DNA of 39,095 nucleotides from Saprospiraceae bacterium (GCA_027008645.1 JALVEE010000069.1:1-39095); one strand, 5' to 3'; shown: positions 26,149 through 34,257, numbered from the stretch's first letter. Notes: generated by a model from the letters alone, not told the origin. Numbers and translations: made by a program.

Positions 26149-26188
26149 AATGTAATATATGCGTAATTTTAGAGTTGAATTGGCATAA
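26146..26188. repeat. Solo copy of the MITE-like terminal repeat
   Basis: This 43-bp stretch matches the reverse complement of 17131-17173 at 39 of 43 positions, including a run of 19 identical bases (TAAAATGTAATATATGCGT). Only one end of the element is present. It begins exactly at the stop codon of the glucosaminidase gene. Confidence 0.8.
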
Positions 26189-26245
26189 CCCCAAAAAATT
26201 AGTATTATTGCTGTCAGGATTATAAAATATATAAAGTTTAGGCAA

Positions 26246-26980
26246 ATGATAAAAAGATTGATTGTTACGGTGTATTTGGTGTTTTTTGTGATTGCTTTTG
26301 GAATATCTCAAAGTTTTTTCTTTGGTATAAAGGGTGGGCCTTCTATCGGTTATCAAAAATGGGAAAACTTCAATCAAAAACCCGTTCTTACATACCACAT
26401 AGCCTCATTTATTGAATCTTATTCGGAAGAAAATCCTATGAATACCCTTTATGCACAACTCGGTTATCACAATAGAGGTAGTGCGCTTAGAGGTGCCCTT
26501 GGATATACTATTGACGGAAATGTATTTAGACTTCCTACTAGAAACTTTTTATTTCACAATATAAGTCTGGGTTTAGGAGCTAAAAGAAAACAGCAACTTA
26601 AAGAAGATTTAAAATCTTTCTATTCTTTTGGATTAAGAGCAGAATACACGATATCTACCAATCTTGACAAATTTGCGCATTTCAATCAAAGACAGTCATA
26701 TCCTTATTATCCTGACAATATATTTGTTAAGAAATTTGTATATGGAGCACAGGTAGGTGGAGGTGTTGAGTATGTGTTTTCCGAACTTGTGGAATTGCTG
26801 ATTGAGTTATCTATTAATCCCGATTTGTCCAATCAATATTTGCAACCGGAAATTGGCAGCATTGTAGATCCATACCATCCTAATAATACCATAACATTGA
26901 GAAAAAGAAGAATAAAAAACGTTACGGTGGAAATATCTTTCGGCTTTAGGTTTATGAGAAAAGTGGAATATGTTGATTAA
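26246..26980 (+). CDS. Probable outer-membrane beta-barrel protein
   Basis: A 244-residue protein with a clear signal peptide (MIKRLIVTVYLVFFVIAFGISQ). Alternating hydrophobic patterns follow, such as FFFGIKGGPSIGYQ, LYAQLGYHNRGSAL, ISLGLGAK and VYGAQVGGGVEYVF, and the penultimate strand VTVEISFGFRF ends in an aromatic residue. These are features of small outer-membrane barrels ('porin family' proteins of Bacteroidota). No specific function can be named. It starts at ATG 26246, about 100 bp after the glucosaminidase gene, with the solo repeat copy in between. Confidence 0.7.
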   Translation: MIKRLIVTVYLVFFVIAFGISQSFFFGIKGGPSIGYQKWENFNQKPVLTYHIASFIESYSEENPMNTLYAQLGYHNRGSALRGALGYTIDGNVFRLPTRNFLFHNISLGLGAKRKQQLKEDLKSFYSFGLRAEYTISTNLDKFAHFNQRQSYPYYPDNIFVKKFVYGAQVGGGVEYVFSELVELLIELSINPDLSNQYLQPEIGSIVDPYHPNNTITLRKRRIKNVTVEISFGFRFMRKVEYVD

Positions 26981-27024
26981 TATGGTGTATTAGCAGGTAG
27001 TTTGAGCTCGGAATAGAAATACTT

Positions 27025-27041
27025 GTGAATAATTCGGGTTA
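27025..27041 (-). repeat. Copy of the TAACCCRMATTATTCAC repeat at the pdxH stop codon
   Basis: On the minus strand TAACCCGAATTATTCAC begins with the TAA stop codon of pdxH. It differs from the copy at 20501-20517 at two of 17 positions. Confidence 0.65.
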
Positions 27042-27677
27042 AGGAGCAAGTCTATTTATTTTCCAATCGTCATTGGCGTTTTTAGTATATAAAAATCTAT
27101 CGTGAAGCCTGTTTTCACCTCCTTGCCAAAATTCAATTCTTTCGGGTTTAACCCGGTAACCACCCCAAAAATCCGGTAGCGGAACCTTTCCCTCTTTGAA
27201 TTTTCGTTTAATTTCCTCCAATTTTGATAATAATATCGATTTTGAGGAGATAATGCTACTTTGTTGTGAAACCCATGCGCCTAATTGACTGCCGTGTGGT
27301 CTTGAAGAGAAATATTTTAGTGATTCGGATTTGGATATTTTTTCTGCTTTTCCTTCTATTATTATTTGTCTTTCGAGAGTAACCCAAAAAAACAATAGAG
27401 CCACATTTTCGTTTTCTTCTATTTGTTTGGATTTTCTACTACCGTAATTAGTAAAAAAAACAAAACCCGTTTCGTCATAGTACTTCAACAAAACAGTTCT
27501 TAAACTCGGCTTATTATCCTTTCCAACGGTAGCAAGAGATATTGCATTGGGGTCGAATTTAATTTCATTGAGAGCGATTTTAAACCATTGGTCAAACTGC
27601 TTAAAGGGATTTTTATTAAGGTCTTTGAGATGCAGTTTCTTTTTAATATATTCTCTTCTAATATTGTGTATATCCAT
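27039..27677 (-). CDS. pdxH: Pyridoxamine 5'-phosphate oxidase
   Basis: FMN-dependent enzyme that oxidises pyridoxamine or pyridoxine 5'-phosphate to pyridoxal 5'-phosphate, the last step of the vitamin B6 salvage and DXP-dependent routes; 212 residues, full length. Recognisable blocks are NAISLATVGKDNKPSLRTVL and GFVFFTNYGSRKSKQI (FMN binding), SRPHGSQLGAWVSQQS (substrate binding), and the C-terminal WGGYRVKPERIEFWQGGENR with LHDRF. It starts at ATG 27677, 8 bp after the tetR stop, so the two are co-transcribed. That pairing suggests the TetR protein controls it, but there is no direct evidence. Confidence 0.96.
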   Translation of the reverse strand: MDIHNIRREYIKKKLHLKDLNKNPFKQFDQWFKIALNEIKFDPNAISLATVGKDNKPSLRTVLLKYYDETGFVFFTNYGSRKSKQIEENENVALLFFWVTLERQIIIEGKAEKISKSESLKYFSSRPHGSQLGAWVSQQSSIISSKSILLSKLEEIKRKFKEGKVPLPDFWGGYRVKPERIEFWQGGENRLHDRFLYTKNANDDWKINRLAP

Positions 27678-27685
27678 ATCTCTGA

Positions 27686-28369
27686 TTAATTCTCGATTAA
27701 AGCCTCGTCCAAGTCCATTTTATTTACCAAGACGATCTTTGCTGTTTGCAGGATTATCTTCTTTAGGTTCGACATTTTGATATGAAAAATTGATGTCTTT
27801 TCATTTCCTGATGCTGCCAATACTTTTGAGTAGCCTACGACCATAGTCCATGCGTGAAGTGACAAGAACATCGGGTCAAAATCATTGATAATACTTCCGT
27901 CTTCTTTACCTCTTAGCACTTCTTTTGCCGCGAGTTTGAAAAGGAGATTATGAACATCTTGCATTTTTTTAAAATAAATACTCTCCTTAATCGCTTCAGT
28001 AAGTTTTTTTTCATTTCCAGACCTTATCGTTGAAAAATAGTTGAGCAGAGCTTCATTATACAAAAAGTTTTCAGTAGAAAAATCCATAAATTTATCCAAA
28101 AGGGCAAGAGAAGAATGCAATCCCGTATCAGATTTATGTTTGTCTATTATTTGATAATACCCGTTGAGCAATTTCTGAAACCCCCTAAATGTCAATGCCA
28201 TATAAAGATTCTCCTTACTTTGAAAATACGAATACAGAGTTACTTTGGTTATTCCCGCAAGTTTGGAAACATCCTCCATTTTAGCATTTTTATATCCGTA
28301 TTTGCTAAATATTTTTTCGGCTGCATCAATAATTAATTCTTCTTTGTTTTGTCGTTTTTCTTCTTTCAT
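27686..28369 (-). CDS. TetR/AcrR family transcriptional regulator
   Basis: A 227-residue repressor-type regulator. The N-terminal helix-turn-helix (about residues 10-57) reads IIDAAEKIFSKYGYKNAKM then DVSKLAGITKVTLYSYFQSK, the standard TetR DNA-binding layout. The C-terminal ~160 residues are an all-helical ligand and dimerisation domain whose ligand cannot be inferred. It leads a two-gene unit with pdxH. A perfect inverted repeat, AGTTAAT-N6-ATTAACT, lies 16-35 bp before its start codon and is a good candidate for its own operator. Confidence 0.92.
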   Translation of the reverse strand: MKEEKRQNKEELIIDAAEKIFSKYGYKNAKMEDVSKLAGITKVTLYSYFQSKENLYMALTFRGFQKLLNGYYQIIDKHKSDTGLHSSLALLDKFMDFSTENFLYNEALLNYFSTIRSGNEKKLTEAIKESIYFKKMQDVHNLLFKLAAKEVLRGKEDGSIINDFDPMFLSLHAWTMVVGYSKVLAASGNEKTSIFHIKMSNLKKIILQTAKIVLVNKMDLDEALIEN

Positions 28370-28384
28370 ATACCGGAAAATTGA

Positions 28385-28404
28385 AGTTAATAACGAAATT
28401 AACT
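28385..28404. promoter_or_regulatory. Candidate TetR-family operator (perfect inverted repeat)
   Basis: AGTTAAT-AACGAA-ATTAACT is a perfect 7-bp inverted repeat with a 6-bp centre. It lies immediately upstream of the tetR start codon. On the minus strand it contains TAATTTCG, one base off the -7 consensus, so a bound repressor would block the promoter. Confidence 0.6.
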
Positions 28405-28455
28405 AATTTTTTAATCTTGGGTTAAGTTTTCGAAAAAAAAATGAAATACACCTAT

Positions 28456-28974
28456 CTATTCATATGACAATTTTTCCAAGCACTTATTGGTTTCGGCAAG
28501 AATAGTATTCAAGTCTTCTTTTTCTTTTGTGTTCATCACCATTGTAAAATTATGGGGATATTTTGTCGGAAGACTAAGCTTAAATGATGCATTGGTCTTA
28601 CAGGCCAAAGCGTGAAGATGTTTATGATCTTTTATATTGAGATTAAAAAGAAAATCAAATTTTTCAGAATCCAATAATTCCAAGATATGCTTTTTGGGAA
28701 ATTCATAGAAATTGACGGATTTGTTATTGTAAACAGCCATACCGAAGTCCGTCAACTCCCCTTTCGAATTGATATAACTCAATAATTTCACCTTTTTGCC
28801 TTTTGATTTTAGTTGTTCACTAAATCGCAATATCACTTTTCGATCCCTATCGTCCGTACCGTCAAATAATATTAATATTGACTTTGCAGGATTCAGTTTT
28901 ATCCCCTTTTTTTCAGGTTTATCCGCTGAGTTGAGTAATTTGTTTAGTGCTTTTTTATAAGTAACTTCTTTCAT
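28456..28974 (-). CDS. Conserved hypothetical protein (DUF6913-like)
   Basis: A 172-residue soluble protein without signal peptide or membrane helix. The segment KSILILFDGTDDRDRKVILR and the following alternation of strands and helices suggest a small alpha/beta (Rossmann-like) fold. From memory it resembles a Bacteroidota-specific family (DUF6913) of unknown role. It starts 17 bp after the accA stop codon and so is probably co-transcribed with it. No catalytic motif is recognisable. Confidence 0.72.
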   Translation of the reverse strand: MKEVTYKKALNKLLNSADKPEKKGIKLNPAKSILILFDGTDDRDRKVILRFSEQLKSKGKKVKLLSYINSKGELTDFGMAVYNNKSVNFYEFPKKHILELLDSEKFDFLFNLNIKDHKHLHALACKTNASFKLSLPTKYPHNFTMVMNTKEKEDLNTILAETNKCLEKLSYE

Positions 28975-28991
28975 CGTCTTTCTGCGATAAT

Positions 28992-29951
28992 CTATTCTTC
29001 AACTTCATCAAATTCTCCGATATTTTTGTATCTTTCTATTCTTTTTGCCAAAAGTGTCTCCGTATCGAATTCCATAACTTCTTTCAATTGCTTGATGATA
29101 TGTGCTTTTAGTGTTTTTGCCATTTTTTCCGGATCCTTGTGCGCACCACCCAGTGGTTCCTTAATGATATCTTCGATTAGACCGAATTCAAGCATATGTT
29201 CCGGTGTCAGTTTTAATGCTTCTGCTGCGGTTTCTTTATAATCCCATGTTCTCCACAAAATAGTCGAACAATTTTCAGGGGAAATAACGGAATACCAAGT
29301 ATTTTCAAGCATAAAAACTCTGTCACCAATTCCTATTCCAAGAGCACCACCGGAGGCGCCTTCACCTATAACATAAGCTAAAATCGGTGTTTTTAGATTT
29401 GCCATTTCAAAGAGATTTCTTGCAATTGCTTCCGCTTGCCCCCTTTCTTCGGCCTCAATCCCGGGATAAGCTCCGGGGGTATCGATTAAGGTGATGACAG
29501 GCAAATTAAATTTCTCTGCCAATTTCATCAATCTCAAAGCTTTTCTATATCCGTCCGGATTTGCCATCCCGAAGTTTCTATATTGACGCATTTTGGTATT
29601 AGTACCCTTTTGTTGACCGATGATAACCACGCTTTGATTACCTATTTTGCCTATACCGCCAATTATGGCTTTATCGTCTTTAAAATATCTATCTCCGTGA
29701 AGTTCTTTAAACTTAGAAGTAATATTTTCAATATAAAATTCAGTATATGGACGCTGAGGATGTCTTGATAATTGTACTCTTTCCCACCCTGTAAGATTGG
29801 AAAATATCTCTTTTGATTTTTTATTTATTTTATTTTCAAGTTCTTTTATTTTATCACTCATATCCAATTCACCCTCCTCATTGATTTGTATCAATTTTTC
29901 CAACTGCTCATGCAACTTTTCCAAGGGTTTTTCAAACTCTAAAAATACCAT
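28992..29951 (-). CDS. accA: Acetyl-CoA carboxylase carboxyltransferase subunit alpha
   Basis: Alpha subunit of the carboxyltransferase that, with AccD, moves CO2 from carboxybiotin to acetyl-CoA to give malonyl-CoA for fatty-acid synthesis; 319 residues, full length. Landmarks are [10 protein letters not shown], the oxyanion-hole regions around [19 protein letters not shown] and [19 protein letters not shown], and [12 protein letters not shown], which lines the active site. The N-terminal helical region (about 1-50) is typical of AccA. It is divergent from guaD and has a downstream partner of the DUF6913 type. Confidence 0.97.
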   Translation of the reverse strand: MVFLEFEKPLEKLHEQLEKLIQINEEGELDMSDKIKELENKINKKSKEIFSNLTGWERVQLSRHPQRPYTEFYIENITSKFKELHGDRYFKDDKAIIGGIGKIGNQSVVIIGQQKGTNTKMRQYRNFGMANPDGYRKALRLMKLAEKFNLPVITLIDTPGAYPGIEAEERGQAEAIARNLFEMANLKTPILAYVIGEGASGGALGIGIGDRVFMLENTWYSVISPENCSTILWRTWDYKETAAEALKLTPEHMLEFGLIEDIIKEPLGGAHKDPEKMAKTLKAHIIKQLKEVMEFDTETLLAKRIERYKNIGEFDEVEE

Positions 29952-30035
29952 AACTCTACTGTTTTGTTAAAAGAAAACACTAAATTAACAAAAGATTCAA
30001 TTTTTTAACATTTAACAAACTTTTTTTTAGTACAA

Positions 30036-30068
30036 TTGATATTCATTTGTTATTATCCTTTATCTTTG
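30036..30068 (+). promoter_or_regulatory. Promoter of the guanine deaminase gene
   Basis: The -7 box TATCTTTG (30061-30068) is a perfect match to TAnnTTTG. A TTG at 30036-30038, 22 bp upstream, may serve as the -33 element. The start codon at 30084 follows after 15 bp, giving a very short leader. Confidence 0.6.
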
Positions 30069-30083
30069 AAAAAAAATATTTAT

Positions 30084-30560
30084 ATGTCAAAAACAAGAGA
30101 AAAATTTATGCTCGAAGCTATAAAAATGGCTGAAACTGGTATGAATAGCGGAAAAGGAGGTCCATTTGGAGCTATTGTAGTAAAACACGGAAAGATAATC
30201 GGTAGAGGAAATAATCAAGTGACAACCAGCAATGATCCTACTGCTCATGCTGAGGTTGTTGCGATTAGAGATGCCTGTAAAAATATAAATTCTTTCCAAT
30301 TGGAGGATTGTGAAATATATACCAGCTGTGAGCCTTGTCCGATGTGCTTAGGAGCAATTTATTGGGCAAGACCCAAAGCTGTTTATTATGCAGGAGACAA
30401 AAAAGATGCTGCGGATGCCGGATTTGATGATGATTTCATTTATCAAGAAATTGCGACTCCTGTAAATGCCAGAAAAATTCCAATGAAACAACTGCTTCAA
30501 GATAAAGCCCAACTGGTTTTCAAAGCGTGGATAGATAAAGATGACAAAATAGAATATTAA
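30084..30560 (+). CDS. guaD: Guanine deaminase (cytidine/deoxycytidylate deaminase fold)
   Basis: Zinc hydrolase converting guanine to xanthine and ammonia, 158 residues from ATG 30084. An upstream extension to 30036 would include the promoter and is rejected. Zinc ligands and catalysis are visible as HAE (His55, catalytic Glu57) and PCPMC (Cys85, Cys88). GGPFGAIVVK, TSNDPTAHAEV, GAIYWARPKAV and the AGFDDDFIY segment closely resemble Bacillus subtilis GuaD rather than the tRNA deaminase TadA. It is monocistronic, with its own promoter and a strong bidirectional terminator. Confidence 0.9.
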   Translation: MSKTREKFMLEAIKMAETGMNSGKGGPFGAIVVKHGKIIGRGNNQVTTSNDPTAHAEVVAIRDACKNINSFQLEDCEIYTSCEPCPMCLGAIYWARPKAVYYAGDKKDAADAGFDDDFIYQEIATPVNARKIPMKQLLQDKAQLVFKAWIDKDDKIEY

Positions 30561-30565
30561 AAATT

Positions 30566-30599
30566 AAAAAGGCTGCTTCGATTTGAAACAGCCTTTTTT
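30566..30599. terminator. Bidirectional intrinsic terminator, guaD / rpmA
   Basis: AAAAAGGCTG...CAGCCTTTTTT forms a 10-bp stem extended by TTC/GAA inside the loop. A run of T lies on each strand's exit side, between the two convergent genes. Confidence 0.88.
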
Positions 30600-30620
30600 A
30601 TGCTTTTGGACAAATACACT

Positions 30621-31289
30621 TTATTTGCCTCCATCTAATTCATCTTGCCATGCTTTCAATTCTTCCCATCTTCCCTCTGCTGCCATTTTTGCTTGTGCAG
30701 GCCATGTTGTAGGATCAAATCTAGCATATCTATTTCCTCCTGCTTCTAATAGAATCTCTCTTAATTCATCAGCAGTTTTAGCAGCTAAATCCGAAAAAGT
30801 CATTATACCTGCATCGTGAAATATACCTTTCAATTTTGGTCCGATACCCTCAACTTTTGTCAAATCATCTTTTTCAGCTTTTGTATCTGTGGGTGTTGAA
30901 CTTGTTGTTGGTGCCTCTTGAGCAACAACAGTTTCCTCAACTACTTCTTCAACTTTTGGTGCTGAATCAGAAACCGCTTTTTGAGGAGCCACTGTTTCCT
31001 CTACTTGGTTTTTTGCTGCTGCTACCAATTCTTCTGTTATTGGTACAATACTTACAAAAGTTCTTTTATTTCTCTTAACTTGAAATTTCACAAAACCATC
31101 TACTTTTGCATGAATAGAGTGATCTCTACTTATATAGACATTATCACCGGGGTGAAATTTTGTTCCTCTTTGTTTTAGTATGATATTTCCGGCTTTAGCA
31201 ACTTGTCCACCAAACAATTTTACTCCTAATCGTTTACTATTACTATCCCTACCGTTGTCAGAACTACCTACTCCTTTTTTATGTGCCAT
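30621..31289 (-). CDS. rpmA: 50S ribosomal protein L27 with a C-terminal helix-hairpin-helix extension
   Basis: A 222-residue protein, far longer than normal L27 (about 85). Residues 1-84 are a complete L27 ([20 protein letters not shown] and [18 protein letters not shown]), whose N-terminal arm reaches the peptidyl-transferase centre. Residues ~90-139 are a low-complexity linker rich in Glu, Val, Ala, Thr and Ser. Residues 141-222 form a second domain with a helix-hairpin-helix core ([20 protein letters not shown]) and a distinctive end ([20 protein letters not shown] then QDELDGG). That domain is otherwise seen free-standing or attached to other proteins. It follows rplU after 21 bp in the usual L21-L27 order. 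The frame is open throughout with one stop, so this is a true fusion. Confidence 0.93.
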   Translation of the reverse strand: MAHKKGVGSSDNGRDSNSKRLGVKLFGGQVAKAGNIILKQRGTKFHPGDNVYISRDHSIHAKVDGFVKFQVKRNKRTFVSIVPITEELVAAAKNQVEETVAPQKAVSDSAPKVEEVVEETVVAQEAPTTSSTPTDTKAEKDDLTKVEGIGPKLKGIFHDAGIMTFSDLAAKTADELREILLEAGGNRYARFDPTTWPAQAKMAAEGRWEELKAWQDELDGGK

Positions 31290-31310
31290 ATCTTAAGATT
31301 TTTGGATTAA

Positions 31311-31622
31311 TTAAAATTTAATTGAATCGATTTTCAATTTTGTAAAATACTGTCTGTGTCCGTTTTTTACTCTGTAACCTTTTCTTCTTTTTTTCTTAAA
31401 AACGATTACTTTATCGCCTTTTACATGTTCTAAAACCGTAGCACCAACTGAAGCATTCAATACGGGGCTGCCAATTTGTGTGTTTTTGTCATCATCACTG
31501 ACGAGGAGTACTTTGTCAAAAGTAACACTATCTCCTTCTGCGTTTTGTAAACGGTGGACAAATATCTCTTGATCATTTGTCACTTTGAACTGTTGACCGT
31601 TTATTTCAACTATTGCAAACAT
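31311..31622 (-). CDS. rplU: 50S ribosomal protein L21
   Basis: Large-subunit protein that binds 23S rRNA, 103 residues, normal length and without extension. It opens [14 protein letters not shown] and has the typical block [20 protein letters not shown] near the C-terminus. It is first in the rplU-rpmA operon and has a well-formed promoter 35-65 bp upstream. Confidence 0.97.
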   Translation of the reverse strand: MFAIVEINGQQFKVTNDQEIFVHRLQNAEGDSVTFDKVLLVSDDDKNTQIGSPVLNASVGATVLEHVKGDKVIVFKKKRRKGYRVKNGHRQYFTKLKIDSIKF

Positions 31623-31656
31623 ACTGTTATATTTTTTAGTTTAATAAAATGGAGCG

Positions 31657-31687
31657 CAAAGGTACTATTTTGTTTTTAATTATCAAT
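31657..31687 (-). promoter_or_regulatory. Promoter of the rplU-rpmA operon
   Basis: On the minus strand ATTG (31687-31684), a 19-bp spacer and TACCTTTG (31664-31657) match the Bacteroidota -33/-7 pair TTTG and TAnnTTTG with the expected spacing. The rplU start codon follows 34 bp downstream. Confidence 0.75.
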
Positions 31688-31800
31688 GAAATATGCTAAT
31701 ATTTTGAACTAAAAGTCCTTGCAAATATTCATTAAAACAAAAAACTATAAATATTATATGTATAATAATAAGCTTTTCAATTTTTTATAAGCAAATAACA

Positions 31801-32238
31801 CTATTTAAGTTTTTCGTTGTATTTGCCTTCTTTTATGGCTTCTTGCATCAAAATTTTAATTGAATCTCCATCGATTTGATATTTTCTCATCAATTTTTCT
31901 TTTGCTTTATTGAATTCGCAACGTTTTTTCCAAAAATTATAAACCCGTTCATCGGATTTGATCGTATCGTTATTCAATAATCCACAAATATCTTTAAAGG
32001 GCAATAATTTTTTGTCCTCCATAAATTTATTGACATACGGTAGGTCTGTTTTAGTATTTTTATCAGACAAATTGAAAAACTTTAAAAAATAAGATTCAAA
32101 TTCTTTAGAATCAGTGATTTTAGTACTTTTGGTTTCAATACTGTTTTTCGTTGAGCTATTATCACTACTACCTTGTTTACAAGATATCAATATTGTGGAT
32201 ATAAATATAAGCAAAACCAAGTTTTTTAGATTATTCAT
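31801..32238 (-). CDS. Small lipoprotein of unknown function
   Basis: A 145-residue predicted lipoprotein. The signal peptide ends in LISC with lipidated Cys20, followed by a Ser/Thr/Lys-rich tether (20-45). The rest is helical and highly charged, with two further cysteines (in DICGLL and KRCEFN) that could form a disulphide in the periplasm. I do not recognise the family. It lies about 50 bp downstream of miaE on the same strand and could be co-transcribed. Confidence 0.72.
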   Translation of the reverse strand: MNNLKNLVLLIFISTILISCKQGSSDNSSTKNSIETKSTKITDSKEFESYFLKFFNLSDKNTKTDLPYVNKFMEDKKLLPFKDICGLLNNDTIKSDERVYNFWKKRCEFNKAKEKLMRKYQIDGDSIKILMQEAIKEGKYNEKLK

Positions 32239-32289
32239 ACTTTATAATTTTTATTGTTTTTTTAATATATGTTTTCTTACAGATTTGGA

Positions 32290-32874
32290 TTAATGTAGCA
32301 AAGGTCTCAAGGGAAGACTATTGAAAATTTCGTCTTCAACCTCTTCCCAGTATTTAATTCGTTTTTCGACAATATCCTTGTCAAAATAAAGCAAAGCCAA
32401 ATCGACAAAAACGCTTCCGTGTTTTTCTTCATCAATCCGGATTTTTCTGTACAATGCTTTTAATTTAGGGTCTTCCAAAGCATTTTCAATCGTCCCAAAT
32501 CTTTCTTTTCCTCTGACTTCCGATATGGAAACAATCAACAACCTATCCAAAAATCTCTCAATCCTGCCGGAATGTGCTTTTTTTATCATAGCCACCGCAT
32601 ATTCGTCTTTCGGCATTGAATGTCTCAATTGAACTCCCCTTTCAAGCATCAATTTATACACCATCTTAAAATGTACCAATTCTTCAATAGCATTTTGAGT
32701 TAAATCCGGAATCATTTCCACTTTATCGGGATATTTGGCAATAAGCCCCATCGAGTTTGCTGCAACTTTTCGCTCTCCATCAGCATGATCTTGCAAAAAC
32801 TCATCAAAATTATTCAATACAATATCCACCCAATCTTGAGATGAAAATGTTTTCAATTGTGGTATAAGAGTCAT
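32290..32874 (-). CDS. miaE: tRNA-(ms2io6A)-hydroxylase MiaE-like protein
   Basis: Diiron monooxygenase that hydroxylates the isopentenyl group of ms2i6A37 in tRNA, 194 residues from ATG 32874. A TTG 10 codons upstream is less likely. The ferritin-like helices carry the metal ligands: Glu34 in HADGERKVAAN, EELVH at 64-68 and DEEKH at 148-152, two ExxH motifs plus further glutamates. The length fits the family. MiaA and MiaB, which make its substrate, are not in the window. Confidence 0.88.
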   Translation of the reverse strand: MTLIPQLKTFSSQDWVDIVLNNFDEFLQDHADGERKVAANSMGLIAKYPDKVEMIPDLTQNAIEELVHFKMVYKLMLERGVQLRHSMPKDEYAVAMIKKAHSGRIERFLDRLLIVSISEVRGKERFGTIENALEDPKLKALYRKIRIDEEKHGSVFVDLALLYFDKDIVEKRIKYWEEVEDEIFNSLPLRPLLH

Positions 32875-33185
32875 GTCAAACGATTTGTGTTTAATAAAAA
32901 ACAAATATCAATAGGTGGCTTTTGAAACAAATATCATCTTTTACGGTCAAAAGAAACACACCTTAGTAAATACCAAAATGCAATATTACAGATAATACTC
33001 TAAAAAGCTATTTTATATCATATTTTTTTGAGGTGTAAAAGGCTTATTCCCGTTGGTATTTTGAACTCTCACTACGAAAACCAGTGAATAATGCGGGTTT
33101 AGCAAAACAAGAAAGTGTATTTTAAAATCCCAAGCACACAATTTTAAAATTGGGTTTCCGTTTCAAAAATAAAAATTATTAAGAA
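32875..33185. other. Divergent intergenic region, miaE / nadA, with a dispersed repeat
   Basis: This is 311 bp without a coding frame. It contains a copy of the AACCCGCATTATTCAC-type repeat (33071-33101, minus orientation), and the palindrome ATTTTAAAAT occurs twice near 33120-33150. I see no convincing -7 box for either gene. Confidence 0.55.
33071..33101 (-). repeat. Free-standing copy of the TAACCCRMATTATTCAC repeat
   Basis: ACTACGAAAACCAGTGAATA, followed by ATGCGGGTTTA, matches 20529-20559 over most positions. It is the only copy not attached to a stop codon. Confidence 0.6.
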
Positions 33186-34193
33186 ATGAGTTCAACACTA
33201 CAACAAGCAAAAGAAAATCTGATAAAAAACGGATTTTTGAATATAGAAATTGATAAAAATATCAATTTGTTTGAGGAAATAAAAAGACTGAAAAAAGAAA
33301 AAAACGCGATTATACTCGGACATTATTATCAAGTACCTGCCATTCAAGATTTATCCGATTATGTGGGAGATAGTCTCGGTTTGGCTCAGGAAGCAGCAAA
33401 AACAGATGCAGATTTGATATTGTTTGCAGGAGTACATTTTATGGCTGAAACAGCTAAAATGTTGAACCCCGACAAGAAAGTTTTACTACCTGATTTGAAT
33501 GCCGGTTGCTCTCTCGCAAATTCGGCTCCTGCCGATATATTTAAGTCGTTCAAGGCTCAGCACCCTAACCATGTCGTTGTTTCATACGTAAACAGTAGCG
33601 CAGAATTGAAAACTATGACAGATATATGTTGCACATCGTCCAATGCTGTGCATGTAATCAACAGTATCCCTAAAGATAAAGGAATAATATTTGCTCCGGA
33701 TAGAAATTTAGGCGCCTATCTAATCAAGGAAACCGGTAGAGATATGATTTTGTGGCACGGTGTATGCCAGGTACATGAAATGTTCTCTTGGGAAAAAATA
33801 ATGGCTACTATGGCAGAACATCCCGGTGCGGATTTTATTGCACATCCGGAATGTGAGCCACATGTTTTGGAAATAGCCGATTTTGTAGGATCCACAAGTC
33901 AATTATTGAAGTATGTGAAAAATACCGACAAAAAAGAGTTTGTTGTAGCAACTGAGCCCGGAATACTGTATAAAATGCAAAAAGATTCTCCTGAGAAAAA
34001 ACTTATTTCTGCACCACCTACTACACAATGTGCCTGCAATGAATGCCCTTTTATGAAAATGAATACTGTTGAGAAACTTTATCTTGCATTAAAGTATGAA
34101 TTACCCGAAGTAATATTGGAACAAAGTGTAATTGACGAAGGACGGGTGTGCATTGACAGAATGTTGGAAATAAGCAAAAAGGCCGGATTGTAA
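33186..34193 (+). CDS. nadA: Quinolinate synthase NadA
   Basis: [4Fe-4S] enzyme condensing iminoaspartate with dihydroxyacetone phosphate to quinolinate in de novo NAD synthesis; 335 residues. The typical beginning AIILGHYYQVPAIQDLSDYV and YVGDSLGLAQEAA are present. Candidate cluster ligands are Cys108 (LNAGCSLA), Cys223 (HPECEPH) and one of the cysteines in CACNECPFM (282, 284, 287). The family segment NTVEKLYLAL is also present. It starts at ATG 33186. NadB and NadC are absent from the window, so it appears to be a single-gene unit. Confidence 0.96.
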   Translation: MSSTLQQAKENLIKNGFLNIEIDKNINLFEEIKRLKKEKNAIILGHYYQVPAIQDLSDYVGDSLGLAQEAAKTDADLILFAGVHFMAETAKMLNPDKKVLLPDLNAGCSLANSAPADIFKSFKAQHPNHVVVSYVNSSAELKTMTDICCTSSNAVHVINSIPKDKGIIFAPDRNLGAYLIKETGRDMILWHGVCQVHEMFSWEKIMATMAEHPGADFIAHPECEPHVLEIADFVGSTSQLLKYVKNTDKKEFVVATEPGILYKMQKDSPEKKLISAPPTTQCACNECPFMKMNTVEKLYLALKYELPEVILEQSVIDEGRVCIDRMLEISKKAGL

Positions 34194-34257
34194 TGCGACA
34201 AAACAAATACTCGTAAATATAGGATGTTAATAGTTAATTTATTAAAATTAATCTCGT

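Noticed and set aside
30036-30083. N-terminal extension of guanine deaminase
   Set aside because: It would include the -7 promoter box, and family members begin at the position of the ATG at 30084.
30621-31289. Frameshift or sequencing artefact joining rpmA to another gene
   Set aside because: The frame is continuous, the linker is a normal low-complexity tether and only one stop codon follows; there is no internal start region like a second gene.
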